From NCBI GenBank assembly GCA_932521035.1, contig OW051496.1, positions 9,858,001 through 9,922,000 of the forward strand: a DNA stretch of 64,000 nt, in the 5' to 3' direction. A program made the translations under genes and the position numbers. The notes beneath the pieces are model-generated. The model did no database searches. It was given only the letters and a program-made list of their open reading frames with translations, and was not told the origin of the DNA. Shown here in pieces: positions 11,453-22,900 of the stretch (positions within the stretch are counted from its first letter, which is position 1; each line of letters begins with the position of its first letter). The stretch is from Oscheius dolichura (Eukaryota > Nematoda > Chromadorea > Rhabditida > Rhabditidae).

Positions 11453-13377
11453 ATGTTTGTAAACTGTTCCGGTCAGGAGGTATCCGTTTTTTCTTTCATT
11501 GACGCAGCTGACCGTTCGACTTCTCCTTATTTATTCTACACCCTCTACGGCGTGGAGCATTTCTTCGTCCAAGTTCTAAACTTTGTGACTCTTTATCTTC
11601 TCTACCTATCGAGGAAAATTAAAATATGGCACACAAATCTGACCATCATTACGACATTCTTTGTCTCAACTGTATTCTGGTGCACTACTGGGAGAGTCTC
11701 TATTTTAATATTGAATGTTGTTGGAATGGGGGAAGGTACGGTTTATGAGAGTACTGTGGTAGATTAGAGGTCCCGACGGGAAGAGCCCTGCTTCTAGTTT
11801 CCAGGGACCGTCAGTCGGTTCCAGGGCTCGATACAAGATAGTCCGATCCCCTGCACCCGTAAAGTCTCGGTCAGACACAGACAAACAGTTTTGACAAGAG
11901 ATGATCCCCCTGCCGAGACTTTACGGGTGCAGGGGATTGGCCTATTGTGTACAAAGCCTCAAGGGCCAGCTCTTGGAACGAAATGGATATATACATTTTC
12001 GCGTTGGGACCCGTTTCTAAAGTCTCTACCTTGAAATCCTTTAGATTGCTCCCTAACACAGTTTTAGCCGGAAATTCCTACCCAACTAGCTTGTCATCAC
12101 CTTAATCAATCCCTTTTCAGATAACTGCAACGATGTCTACCGTGTAGCCGCCTTCCTCCAAGTTCTCTACGCCTTAATATGTATTCATCTCCTCCCTTCA
12201 ATAGTCTTTGAGCGTTTGATGGCTTATCACTTTCTCGAGGTACACATGAGGCACTTTTTAAGCGAATTTGCGCAGCTGATTTATAAATTATTAGAGGGTA
12301 CTGCTACGAGCTAGTTATTCTATAAATTTCAATGACCCTGATTGAATAATTACGTACGAGATAACACAAACCAAAGATACGTTATAGGATTACGAGAGGA
12401 AGAGTCGACTCTACATTCCGGCTATAGTGATCGTCATCAGTTTTACTATTGGATTCACTGTGACTTTAAATATGGACATGAGGTTCTTTACAGCAAAGTT
12501 TCTCATTTATACTTTGGCTCTGAACAGCGTCTTCTTTGTGGTAAGTAGGAAATAACCAAATTGTGATGGTTCTGGAGGGAAGAAAGCTGGATTTTGAAGG
12601 TGAATACGGATAGTTGAATTCCCTGCACACGTAAAGCCTCGACAGGGGGGATCTTCTTTATTCAAAACTGTTACAAAACTCTGAGGCCTTTATGCCTTTG
12701 TCTTGCCGAGACTTTACGGGTGCAGGGGATAGGACTATCTAGGAGCGAGCGTTAATGACCAGACCACTAAAACGGGCTCAAAAAGCCATCCAAAACAGTT
12801 TCAAATCCCGGAGTCTTGATAAAAATACAGTACACATCGTCCACTTTCAGTTATTTGTTGTTCTGTGGAAGAAGAACTCCGACAGGCTTCAAGTCATCGA
12901 CTTCGATGGGAAGTACACCCTCAGCAAGCGATTTCAACTAGTGGAGAATCTAAAAGTCTTCAAGGTTTCCCTTTTTCCTTGTTTTGTACCCAGTTTTATT
13001 TCTTCAGCTTCTCCGAAATGTAATAGTTGTCATCGTTATCCTTGTCTCCATCTTGGCTTCCTTTAAAATAGCCGTTCCTTCATTTTACCTCAATGGAGTG
13101 AAGTATGACAGCTACCTGGTCTCCGTCATGATTTGGTTAGCTTTTTATTTAATTACCGTAAATTATGGTGATCTTCAGGGCTCAGACGATTATTTTAATT
13201 GTTGCTATTTGGAGTATTGAAGTGTGGAGAGACTTTACGACGTCTCTCTTCCCTTGGAATAAACAACGGGACCATCCTCTGGTGAAAGTCGTGCCCCTTT
13301 CGGAAGAAGCTGGAATGTACTTCGCGCAGCTGAACAAATCTTGGATGATTCCCCCGGAAAAGATACATAAGAAGTAG
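11453..13377 (+). CDS. Class-e-like serpentine chemoreceptor (Sre, 7TM GPCR)
   Basis: Nematode chemosensory GPCR. Exon 1 (ATG 11453) gives a hydrophobic segment LYLLYLSR and a second TM region. The next exon (12121 on) carries VAAFLQVLYALICIHLLP and the Sre-like VFERLMAYHFLE, which joins across an intron to DYERKSRLYIPAIVIVISF, the ER...DYE pattern of the family. Further exons give two more hydrophobic stretches, KRFQLVENLKVF, LLRNVIVVIVILVSILASF and a final exon ending PPEKIHKK at 13377. Family A elements fill two introns (11825-11958 and 12608-12750). An AATAAA polyadenylation signal directly follows the stop at 13378. Sre assignment rests on the ERxxA...DYE and RFQxxEN motifs; subfamily could differ. 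Confidence 0.8.
11825..11958. mobile_element. Family A MITE in receptor intron
   Basis: Left GGCTCGATACAAGATAGTCC then CCCTGCACCCGTAAAGTCTC; right complement ACTTTACGGGTGCAGGGGAT. The right outer end is diverged (TATTGTGTACAAAGCC). Confidence 0.8.
12608..12750. mobile_element. Family A MITE in receptor intron
   Basis: Left CCCTGCACACGTAAAGCCTC, right GAGACTTTACGGGTGCAGGG then ACTATCTAGGAGCGAGC. The spacer contains TTATTCAAAACTGTTACAAA, which recurs in other copies. Confidence 0.85.
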
Positions 13378-13383
13378 AATAAA
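13378..13383 (+). promoter_or_regulatory. Polyadenylation signal of the Sre-like gene
   Basis: AATAAA immediately after the stop codon, followed by further AATAAA-like runs to 13404. This implies a very short 3' UTR. Confidence 0.6.
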
Positions 13384-13509
13384 GAAAAAATAAAAAAATA
13401 AAGATTAAAAGTCAAAAAGTCAAAAGTTCCAAAGAAGGGCGGTTGGAAGAGTTAGCCGTGGGGCGCGCTTACTTTTCTTTCATTTTCCTTACAGTAACCT
13501 CCATGGGAA

Positions 13510-13659
13510 AGTCAACTACCGTACATTTGCCTCTTTGGGACCTTTTTGGACAAACGGTGAAGAAAAATCGAGAGAAATCGAAAATCCCGATCACTTTTGA
13601 TCAAACAGTCCATCGCGGAAGGGTTTGCGACCCTTTACGGTAACCCTATTTTTTGGGTT
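13510..13659. mobile_element. Family B MITE, reverse orientation
   Basis: Left CAACTACCGTACATTTGCCT, right GACCCTTTACGGTAACCCTA followed by TTTTTTGG. The core has lost part of the CGCGCGG block (CATCGCGGAAGGG). Confidence 0.75.
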
Positions 13660-13689
13660 AAATGAATACAGTATTATTAATAAAATTCT

Positions 13690-14168
13690 CGAGTATCCCA
13701 GTCACGCACCAAAGATCTGAGAGCGTCTTGAGACCCAAAATAGTCGGCATAGGTGAGTAGCTGCCAATTTTCCCCTTCCAGCCTCCTTCTCTCTCCAGGC
13801 TATTATAGAGTTTTTCAACTCTCCCCCTTACCCCAAGGAGACGGGAAATAGAGAGCAATTACCTGGTCTCTATTTCGTAAAAAAGGAGTCTACACAACGG
13901 CCGCTACCCAAATTGCCCCGGAGAGCTCAGGTCCCCCCGCATTGATCGCAGTTTCCGTTGCCAGGAGCCCTCTCTTAGTGGCCTTAAATGCCAGCCGGAT
14001 ACAACTCTCAACCCATCTCAGGTAACCTATTTTTAGATATCGGAAAGAGAGCATTTTAGGCTTTTCCGGGCATATGCCCGGAGCCAAATGGCAGGTTGGA
14101 AGACGATATGTACCGCCGGATATCAAAAAAGAGGTTTGTTGCTTTTGATACATCAAATATCGTAGCAT
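13690..14168 (-). CDS. Possible small gene of unknown function
   Basis: The minus strand carries protein-like frames. LDATIFDVSKATNLFFDIRR (14.11-14.17 kb) can be spliced to WVESCIRLAFKATKRGLLA and onward to a stop at 13890. A second stretch, QLLTYADYFGSQDALRSLV, lies further downstream at 13.69-13.76 kb. The exon order and frame are not settled and I recognise no family. Treat it as a region with coding potential rather than a model. Confidence 0.25.
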
Positions 14169-14349
14169 CTAATCCTTACCTTTGACCTATTCTTTGCTTT
14201 ATATAACAGATTATGTCGTAGTTCTTGGCTTCCTCTTTAAAAGAGCGTCTTACTCAAGCGAATAATTGAGATTTCCGGTGTTTACGGTGTGAGCAACGGG
14301 GGATAGAAAAGCCTGGTGGTGGTTCCGGCTCTTTTAGACCTGGCAATAT

Positions 14350-14432
14350 GATTTTAAAACTGTGACGCCTTTATAACTCTGTCTTGACGAGATTTTACGT
14401 GTGCAGGGGATCGAACTATCGAGGAACGAGCC
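14350..14432. mobile_element. Family A MITE, right half only
   Basis: Contains the spacer-like AACTGTGACGCCTTTATAAC and the right TIR ending TCGAACTATCGAGGAACGAG then CC. The left TIR is absent. Confidence 0.7.
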
Positions 14433-14800
14433 ATTTTTACCAGTCACATCATATTTTCCCCGCTTCGTGAAAAAGTTCGTATTTTTCCAGGATTTGGTTC
14501 CGATCTCGAATGCGGACTCCTCAGCTCCACAGCCTTTTATAGAAAACGGAATTGTTAGTTTCTTTTTCTCTCCCCGATTTACCGTACTCACCTCTCTTTA
14601 GGTCTACTATCCCCAAGGATACCTGCCGCCAGGTAGACAGCCACAGAACGAGGTACATTTCTCAATTCCCCAGGTCCAGGAAATCTCTCGTACCCGTGTC
14701 GACGAGGGCACGGTGGGTCATTCCTCCCTCTCCTAAACATCAGCTTTCATAATTCACGAGCGCAGTGTCTCCATGGCACAGCCGCTTCACCCCATGAGAG

Positions 14801-14818
14801 TGTGTGTGTGTGTGTGTC
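14801..14818. repeat. (GT)n microsatellite
   Basis: A GTGTGTGTGTGTGTGTGT run upstream of the Gln-rich gene. Confidence 0.9.
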
Positions 14819-14929
14819 TGTCGGTGTCTAAACCTCCGCCACGCGTGTTCACTATTGACTTTTTCGTTCTTTTTCTGCGATTTTTTACATTTTACATTTA
14901 AAAAATTTCTCCATTTTCAGCAGTCTGAG

Positions 14930-16745
14930 ATGTCTTTTCGACAGGATCTAGCGGATCAAGGTATAATTTCTCCCCCGTCTTCCCTGAATCCAATATTTAG
15001 GGGTGAACTATATTAATGGAGTAGGGAATGACCTAAATACTGCGGCAAGATCCCAGGTACCCTTTTTCCCCAAATCATCTTCAAAAATAAGATTTTAGGC
15101 ATCGTTTTTAAGCCCTACCAGTTCGAATTACTCGGTAGGATTTGACGCTCAGGGAAGACCGATGAGAGTACCTCAAAATTATCAACAGCAACAGCCCTCA
15201 GGCGGATACGGTCAGGGGCAGCAGCAACAGTATCAACCACAGGGAACACAAGGATATCAAAATGCTGGAGTGAATTATGTAAGATAGCGATAGATAGGGA
15301 TAGATATGGATAGATATGAGAGCGACAGATAGATAGGGAGAGAGCGCGTGCTTGCACCCGTAAATCCTCGGCAGCAGGGGCGTATGGTATGGCGGCGGTG
15401 CGGCTATCTCATCGAAATCATTCTCACAGAATTATTTTTGTTTATTTGAAGGGGAAGTTTCCTCTGAGGAAAAAGGAAAAGAGGAGAGGGAAGGAGTGGA
15501 AAGTCAAGTACGAGTAGTCTTATGTTTTTCACATTCCCAAATATTCTGACAACCAAATCAGTTCGTTATGAAATGGGTTAGAGCCTTTGGCGAGCGAGAA
15601 GAACCCTTCGGCGTTGATGACCGCATTCAGTCCGAAAGGATTGTTTTGTCAAAGACTCATATGAGCGAATAGTAACTAAAACATTGGTGGAACTGTACTT
15701 TTAGATTCCCTATAGTTAGGTTAGGCGGGAAGCCATCCGCTGTGGTTACGGGGCATACTTTTCTGTGTATATTTCGGTTGACCGTGGCCTTCGATATCTC
15801 TGCTGGATCGCCTTTTCTGCATAAATGAACTTTTGTAAAGTATAATATATCAAGGCCAAGGGCGGCCCTTTACAAGCTGGCTTTCGATTCCTTGTCTGCA
15901 CCTTCTGCTACTGAATAATTTAGGATGGACAACCGTCAAGAATATCTTACCCGAATTATGAAAACGATGGGAGAAATACGCAGCAACAGCAGCAATATGG
16001 CTATTCCGGGCAGGGGAATGCCCAGATCACCGAATTTGTAAGTTTTTTAGATTCTAAACTTCCAAACCTTTGTTTTCTTGTTATTGTATGACCAATTTAG
16101 CCCAGTCAAACTGGCCATCGGAGCCGAGCAGAAATGACGGCGACGTCAGCTTCCGGCAGGAGTAAGAGCCTTCCCCGCAGTGAGTTTTATCCATCCCTCC
16201 TTCCTAATCCGATTATTTTTCTAGAAAGAATAGAGAAAGATCCCTTCGAAGGAGTGGAATCCGGCTGGTGGAGTAAAGGAGAAGTCCTCCGGAACAGAGA
16301 ACGTCGTGAGATGGCGGAGAAGGGAAAATCTGTAACTGGAGGAGATTGGAACGCTCCAAAAGTTGACTCTAGTCCTCCTAGGAGGACGTGGAAGGTAATA
16401 TTCTCCTGATTTCCCTTTCAAAATATTTTTAGGAACGCGAGGATGAGATGAATGACATCCCCGCCGCCGGCTACAGCGGCCACATCCCGCAAATGCGGCA
16501 GATTGGAGTTGGAAAACCCTTCCACCGGGCGGCAAAAGAAGCAAAAGAACAGTATGTCGAACGGCGAAGAGCTATGAGTGGCGGGAGAGGTAGGATTTAA
16601 AAGAATTGAATTTTTAATAAAAGTATATGATTCAGAACAGTTCTACAGTAATGGGAGTAATGTTCACTTCGATGGAGGCGGCAGCGAGCAGTTGAATTAT
16701 GCCCATTCTGTGGCACCGGGAATGCATACCCGTAGTGCATTTTAA
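14930..16745 (+). CDS. Gln-rich protein with CIMIP2/FAM166-like motif
   Basis: ATG 14930 lies 10 nt after a TTTTCAG acceptor, consistent with trans-splicing. Exons in order: MSFRQDLADQ; GVNYINGVGNDLNTAARSQ; a Gln/Tyr/Gly-rich exon (15100-15279, with GGYGQGQQQQYQPQG); a second Gln-rich exon (15925-16038); a Ser-rich piece; KRIEKDPFEGVESGWWSKGE; then PAAGYSGHIPQMRQIGVGK followed by KPFHRAAKEAKEQYVERRRA; and a C-terminus ending HTRSAF. The GYSGHIP block with following basic helix resembles the PGY(S/T)GH(I/V)P motif of ciliary microtubule inner proteins (CIMIP2/FAM166). That would suggest a cilium or sperm axoneme-related or derived role, but the resemblance is one short motif. An intron carries a GATA-type tandem repeat and a solo family A TIR. 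Confidence 0.75.
15288..15345. repeat. GATA/GACA-type microsatellite in intron
   Basis: Imperfect tandem of GATAGATAGGGATAGATAT type units, directly followed by a solo family A TIR (TGCACCCGTAAATCCTCGGC, about 15352-15373). Confidence 0.85.
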
Positions 16746-16865
16746 TTAGAACCATTCTTTTACCGTATCCCCTTCTAGAATTCTAATAACAGAGCCAGAA
16801 AAAAAGCTCCAAACCGCCAAAATTTCAGCCCTTACTGGGATCTTCCACTCTTCACCTTATTTCGG

Positions 16866-16963
16866 GCGCCTGCACCCGTATTGTCTCGGTAGCATGGATT
16901 TTTTCAAATAGAGTTACCGTATTACTCTTCCAATTGTTGCCGAGGCTCTACGGGTGCAGGAGC
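16866..16963. mobile_element. Family A MITE, short GCGCCTGCACC subfamily
   Basis: Left GCCTGCACCCGTATTGTCTC, right GAGGCTCTACGGGTGCAGGA. It lacks the TAGTCCGAT outer extension seen in other copies, like the copies at 47956 and 48109. Confidence 0.75.
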
Positions 16964-17236
16964 TCAAATGTACGCTCGGAAAGTCGGAACGTTCCATTGA
17001 TTTCAAGCGAGAACGGAATTTTGGGGTTTCAGGGGTTCTCCTCTAGGGAATACGGTATTTTACCCACTTATCTTTTTAAATGTTCTGTTTTTTTTTCAGT
17101 ATCTGGCATCTTGTTAGTCCTTTAATTCCCCTTTTTTGACTGAAAATACGGTCTTTTTTGAGAAAATCCGGCTCCTTTTCGATGCTTTCAGTAGAAGGTG
17201 ATATCCACAGTGCTTCTCTCCCTCTCTGTTTTCTAT

Positions 17237-17842
17237 TTATGCTAGAATTCTACAAAATAAATAAAGAGTATACCATCCAATAAAAGATGAGGAAATATTG
17301 CCCCGGCCACACACAAATTTCGGGTCCACCTGGGATGTTTGCTTGTCTGTTGGTCCGGGGGTGACTAATTCCCCCACCCGAGTGACCGGCTCCCTCCCTC
17401 TCTCTTTCTCTCCCTCCCTCAATGTTGATGTGCTATGGTCAACCTGGCTGGCGACGAGAATGGCCGGTCGCGGACAAAAATGACGAAACATGGAAGTCAA
17501 CACGTGAACCACAAACACTGTGAGGATGATCGTGGAAAAAGTTGCAAGAAACTGGAAAGCGCGGGGCGCGGGTGCGGAAGAGTCATCCAAATAGGGAAGA
17601 AGAGAGTCGCTGATGAGGTGGAAAAAGCGGTAAACAGTCTCCGATTCCAGGAGGTCGCTTCCGCACCCGTTTTTGTTTTGTGGTTCGGCTTCAAAAGGAG
17701 CTTGCAGGTGCATCGGACTCCTAGGACACCAGGTATCGTAATTCTGGTCCAGTTCCTCAGCCTGATAGTTCCCCGACGGCTTATTTTCTAGATGAATGAA
17801 AGAGTATCCACTACTATTTGGTTAATTTTTACCTCTAACCAT
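17237..17842 (-). CDS. Probable single-pass membrane protein, unknown family
   Basis: A small exon containing an in-frame ATG at 17842 (VDPKAPTIGPMVRE) splices over a 45-nt intron to a long exon. This exon starts NKPSGNYQAEELDQNYDTWC and contains LLESETVYRFFHLISDSLLP. A hydrophobic segment follows (FLATFSTIILTVFVVHVL), then a Ser/Glu/Arg-rich tail and a hydrophobic end (SFIGWYTLYLFCRILA). The frame stays open back to an acceptor TTTTCCAG at about 17926, so translation may begin further upstream. The acidic N-terminal half, one central TM and no signal peptide suggest a tail-out membrane protein. I recognise no homologue. Confidence 0.4.
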
Positions 17843-17925
17843 CGGTCCTATGGTTGGCGCCTTTGGATCAACTTTAAAACTACAGTAACCCTTATCCTTC
17901 TGATTCTCACTGTCCAAATTGGTCT

Positions 17926-19917
17926 CTGGAAAAATTATTCCGTGTCCCTATAAAAGGAGTTCAAAATCTCCGCAACGGGACCAGGAAGCTTCAAACCTGG
18001 TCCCGCAGCGGATACTTTCCATCTTTATATCCTGAGACCAAAAAAAAAGGATAAGTGATGCTCTATCAAAAGGCGTTTTCTTCTCTGGGAAGCTTATCTT
18101 GTGTTATCCGTTCGTGTGTTTTGTTCTATCCAGTATCCAGCCTACTCCCCTTTCTCCCTTTCTCCAGACTTTGTTCGCCCTCTTTTGGAGATTCTGAGCC
18201 AATACAGGGTCAGCGATCTTGTTTCGTCCGTCTTGACAACAAGTACATTGTGTGTTGTTCTCTCCCGCCTCACCTCTCAACAAGCTGTCCCCCTAAGGAT
18301 AGCTCTCTTCTCTTCACACACAACATACGCGGATATTTTTGGTCGTTTTCGCCTCCCTATCCGGAGCGAAAATCGGAACAAAACAAACGACCCAAGTCCG
18401 ACAGTTGAAGGAGCCCCCTGTGGACAAAAGCAGCAGAGACAAGACAATTGGAATTAGGGGGGCCCCCGGTGTCCAGAGGTCGCCGGCCGCCGGTGTCGCG
18501 ACAAGCCCCAAAGAGAGCACAGTTCTCAGGAGAGGCCCAGCAGCAGCGGCGTTAGGGTGGGTATTTGCGCTTGCGGTCAAAACCAGGAGGACCGGCCATG
18601 ACCTTCGCCATTGCATGCCCTCGGGGGGAGGGGGCAGCCCCTGACTTCCCGTTTCAGTTAACAGCCGTTTTGCAACGGCTGAGCGGTCTCCTTTCCATGG
18701 ATACGGTCTTTTTGCTAGCCGTATCCTCCGCTACCGTAATCTGGTCATATTAAAGGCCTTTATCTCCCATCTGATGGATTACCCCTCTACATTTTCTAAA
18801 ATCTTTGTATCCTAGCCCTCTTTCTTCAAAATTTGACCATATTCTAACCGCATAAAATAATATAGACCTTGTCAGTTTATGCCCCTCCACAGACTTAGAA
18901 TTTCGAAATGCGCACTCCCCCTGGCCCCCCAGGGCCCCCCGACCCGCATCATGCCGATCTAAATGCGTCTCTGCCTGTGTGCTTCTTCTGTGCATGTGAT
19001 TAATCCCCCGACCGATGATCACGGCTCCTCTCGGACCTCTGCCCGACCCCCTCCTCCTCCCCTTTGTGTTTTCTCTCTGTTCCAGCGTCTCCAACAGCAG
19101 CACCACCACCAATAAGGCAAATAGTCTCTCTCGGCACAAGCGCCCCTCCTTCAGTTTTTCCATCTGTTTCGTGTCAAACATCTCTTCTCACATACAAATT
19201 TTTCAATTGGTCTCTGGGGTGTGTTCTTTTCTTTTTCTCGAATCCACACACTCCCTCCTGGAGAGGCTCATGGAAGCCTATGACTCATTCTCCCCTCATC
19301 ATCACTTCCCGGGGAAAGACTAGATTGCCGCCGGGCTGGTCGCTTTTCTATGGGGTAGTTCAGTGATTCATAAAGGCAGGAGAGGGGGCCATTCGGCTGC
19401 AACTCTCTCTCTCTCCTTCAGTCCAATTGCGCTTCCCGTATTGTCCACTGCTCTGCAAGATGGTCCTTTCCCCTGCTCTTCTTCCTATTGTCCTTGCGTA
19501 GGAGTCCTTCGGGTAATCCAACCTTTTTGCAGAAAGCTCAGCGAATCTGCTTTTCCTTTCCATCTCCCATCTTGTTGTCCCATTTTTAAACCATATCATC
19601 ACACTCTTCCCATATTCTTCGCTCTAGGACCCTGTCGGTTTCAAGTCCGCGCGCGGGGGTGTTCAGCCTCATTTTAAGTTTGTTAGCATGTAGCCTTTTG
19701 TTTTATTTTTAGTACATCTGATAGAGAATTTTGTGCTCTACAAACTGGTGTTAAAATTATTTTAAAAAGTAGCTATGGTAAGGAGTGTCGGTCAAAACAA
19801 CGTGCGCCCTTTTCCTCCACTTGAAAGCCGCGAAATCTCCCCGCCTTGTTTTGCTTCTTTTTCTCGTGTTTACCCCTATTTTTCTTATATTTTTGTGCTA
19901 ATTTTTGTTTTAGAGAA
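17926..19917. other. Intergenic region, GC-rich in part, no supported gene
   Basis: Overlapping frames exist on both strands between 18.0 and 19.7 kb, but none joins into a plausible spliced protein. The GC-rich frames look like compositional artefacts. It contains a family C hairpin copy (17968-18013) and presumably holds the promoter of the large Kunitz/lustrin gene to the right. Confidence 0.45.
17968..18013. mobile_element. Family C hairpin element, core copy
   Basis: CTCCGCAACGGGACCAGGAA faces TTCAAACCTGGTCCCGCAGC with a HindIII-like AAGCTT centre. The same hairpin recurs at 30467-30591 and, diverged, at 32219-32365. Confidence 0.7.
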
Positions 19918-22900
19918 ATGCGTTACCGACCATTGCTGGTCATCTGGTTGTTTACCCTGCTTCTGGCTACAGTCTCCGCTAAATTAGAATGCGACCCAAC
20001 TTCAAATATTAAAAAACCCGCCCCCGATAGTCCAGAAACCTATCTGTATTGCAATCTTGAAGGGTAAGTATTGTTTTTTTGATCAGGTTGACCAGCTGAG
20101 AATCTTGAGACCACCACGAAACGTCTCGTTTTTCTAACTAAACAAATAGTAACCGCCGCGTGGACAGCACCGCGACCGCTGGCCAACTTTGTCCACTTGG
20201 CGGCGCCTGAATTGAAACTGTGTGAAAGATTCTATAAAAAGAACCAGAGAGAAAAAAGATTGAACCCTTTTCAGAACATTTTCCAAGAGAAAATGCGTCT
20301 CCGGGAAGATTTTTAACCCCGACAGGGGGGAATGCGAGTCAGTCAAGCATGACGACGATCCGGTTGATGATCCCTTCAGTAGGCCGTTCTATCAGGCACC
20401 CGGTTTGAATTTCCCGGCTATTTTTGATATTGCTTTATATTTTAAGACGATCTCTGTGGAGGAGGGATCCCCTTGACGATATTGTCAGCTCCGGTAGCCT
20501 GTAATCCAAGTATTAGCAGCTGTCCTGACGGTAAGTTTATTTCCCACTGTCCTTTTCCCCGGGGATTCCTCGGGTATTTCCAAAAATTAGCCAGAATTGG
20601 ACAACCTGAATAGCATTCCCTTTGGCGTGAGGGAGCAATCACTAGTCCGGAATCCGGAATTTCAAAGGGCTCAGTGTACTCGATAGAGAGACTGCCACAT
20701 TGTCCAGTTAACCCCCGTCGGCAATGGGGTGATAGCGGCCGGCTGCTGCCGTAATGATACGGGTAGCAGCGCTGATTATCTGACTCTCGCCGGGAGAAGA
20801 GAGAGGCAGAACACTTTCCTTCTATTGCCGCATAATGAGAAAAGATTTCTTGAAAAAGATGGAAAGATTGATAAGATCTATTGAGAAGTTCACTACTCTA
20901 TTAAATTATCCACTTTCCAGGCTATGTCTGCCGAATGTACGAAAGAACCGGAACCTCCTACTGCTGCCAGGGTGGTTCAACTCTCCCCAGCTCTAATTCC
21001 GGCTCTATGTGTTCTAAAGATCAAGTGACGTTTATTGACACCAAGACGGGGAAGCCACAATCCTGTGTTCTCTCTAATCCCTCCTCCTGTCCTGCTGGAT
21101 TTGAATGCCAGCTTATTGGCGGGACTACCACTAGGTAAGACTGTATTTTACTTCAAAATAACGCGGAAATTCCAGATGCTGTGGAAAGGATTTGGGCTGC
21201 CCCTTCAACTCGGCCGCCTTCCTCTCCCGTACTGATTCCCATGTGGAATGTTCTCCCAGCTCTAAAACTAGCTGCCAGACTGGGTTCTCTTGTATCCAAT
21301 CTTCTACTCTTCGGAAGAATATCTGTTGTTCTAATCCTTCTTCTGGAAAGGGGTCCTGCCCTGGAGGAAATGCTCCCCTAGCTTCTCCTGCCCACTGTTC
21401 GGCTAGCTCTGCCTGTCCTAGTGGTTCTTCCTGTCGGGAAGGGAAGTGCTGTCCCAATGGAGGCATCTGCCCAGCTGGACTGCCGTTAGGAGGAGGCCCA
21501 ACGAGCTGTAGTGAGAGGAATCCCTGTAAGGAAGGATACCAATGCGTAACCAATGCCGGAACGCAGTATTGCTGCCCTAACCGAGGTTTTTCTATAGTTT
21601 AGCTAGATTATTATCCCTTTAGAAAGCGTTTGCAAACAGCCAAAGAATTCGGGAATAGCCTGTGCCTCCTCCCGCCCGGCTGCAACCCGTTACTATTTCG
21701 ATATCGCCACTGGGAGCTGCCGTTCCTTTCAATTCAGTCAATGTGGAGGAAACGCCAACAGCTTCACCTCTTTGGAGGAATGTGAAGGATTCTGTGTGGA
21801 TACCCAATGCAAGCATGGACAGGCCTATCGAGTAGGAGCAGTTAATGCCGTCTGTGCCATGACGGCTGCCAACACCTGTCCTCTGCAGTACTCCTGCCAG
21901 GGGCCGGTCTATGGACCGAGTTCAATCTGCTGCCCAACTGCTGAACTTACTTGCAATGAGATGGTCTCGGCTGGAACTCCTTGCTTTGGACGGAGTGTTA
22001 CTCTTCAGAGATACTATTTCAATCCTAGCACTAGGTGAGTTGTGGGTACGGTAGGATCTCCCTCAATGACGGTGCAGTTACCAATGGCCCTGCCCGAATC
22101 CAAAATCTGGGCCCGGGAAAAGCCCGAGCAATCTTTCGTGTTGAGACGAATTTACTTCTTATTTTCCAGGCAATGCCAACCCTTCCAATACTATGGCTGT
22201 AATGGCAATGGGAACAACTTTAACTCCATGGAAGAATGCAGCGACCATTGCCTCAACGCCATTGACTCCGTCTGTGGAGGCGTCGCCGCCCTTATGGATC
22301 CTAATCAGCAACCACAACGCTGCTCCGAAAATGTTCCCTGCCCCTCAGGATACGACTGTAATGGTCAGAACTACTGCTGTCCAGCTACTGCCACAGCCTG
22401 CGGCGCCTCCCACTCCCAAGGGAACCACTGCTCCGGATCGGTTCAACGGTCTATGTGGTATTTTGACAACCGCTCGAGGAAGTGCAGTCAATTTGCTTAC
22501 AACGGTAATTTTCCTCGTTTTGCTCTTAAAATTGTTTTTTTAGGCTGTGGTGGAACACCGAACCGTTTCGTTTCCCAGAAAGCTTGCCAGGAAATGTGCG
22601 TGGACACCAACTCTCTTGGTTCTTGTCCAAGGGGAATGAGTGCCGTCCTGGATGCCAGGGAGAGTCTTCCCAAGAGCTGTACCCTGAATGTTCTTGGAAC
22701 TTGTCCTTCTGGTTCCTCTTGTGTCAGATCAACGGCCAACCAGCCGATTTGTTGCCAAACCGTGACTACTTGCCCTGATAACCGGGTTCCCTACGTCATC
22801 CCTGGTTTGAACCAGCCGAAGACGATATTAACGTTCCAATTTAGGGTCTACCTCCGTTGTAGCCTGTAATTTAGACGCGGATGAATGCCCAGGAGGAAAT

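Noticed and set aside
18900-18990. Possible collagen-like Gly-Pro-Pro segment
   Set aside because: Only a few GPP-like codons occur, without a continuing Gly-X-Y frame.
18750-19181. 143-codon minus-strand open frame, Arg/Gly rich
   Set aside because: No splice partners, no recognisable domain, and GC-rich DNA in which the opposite strand is also open. More likely compositional.
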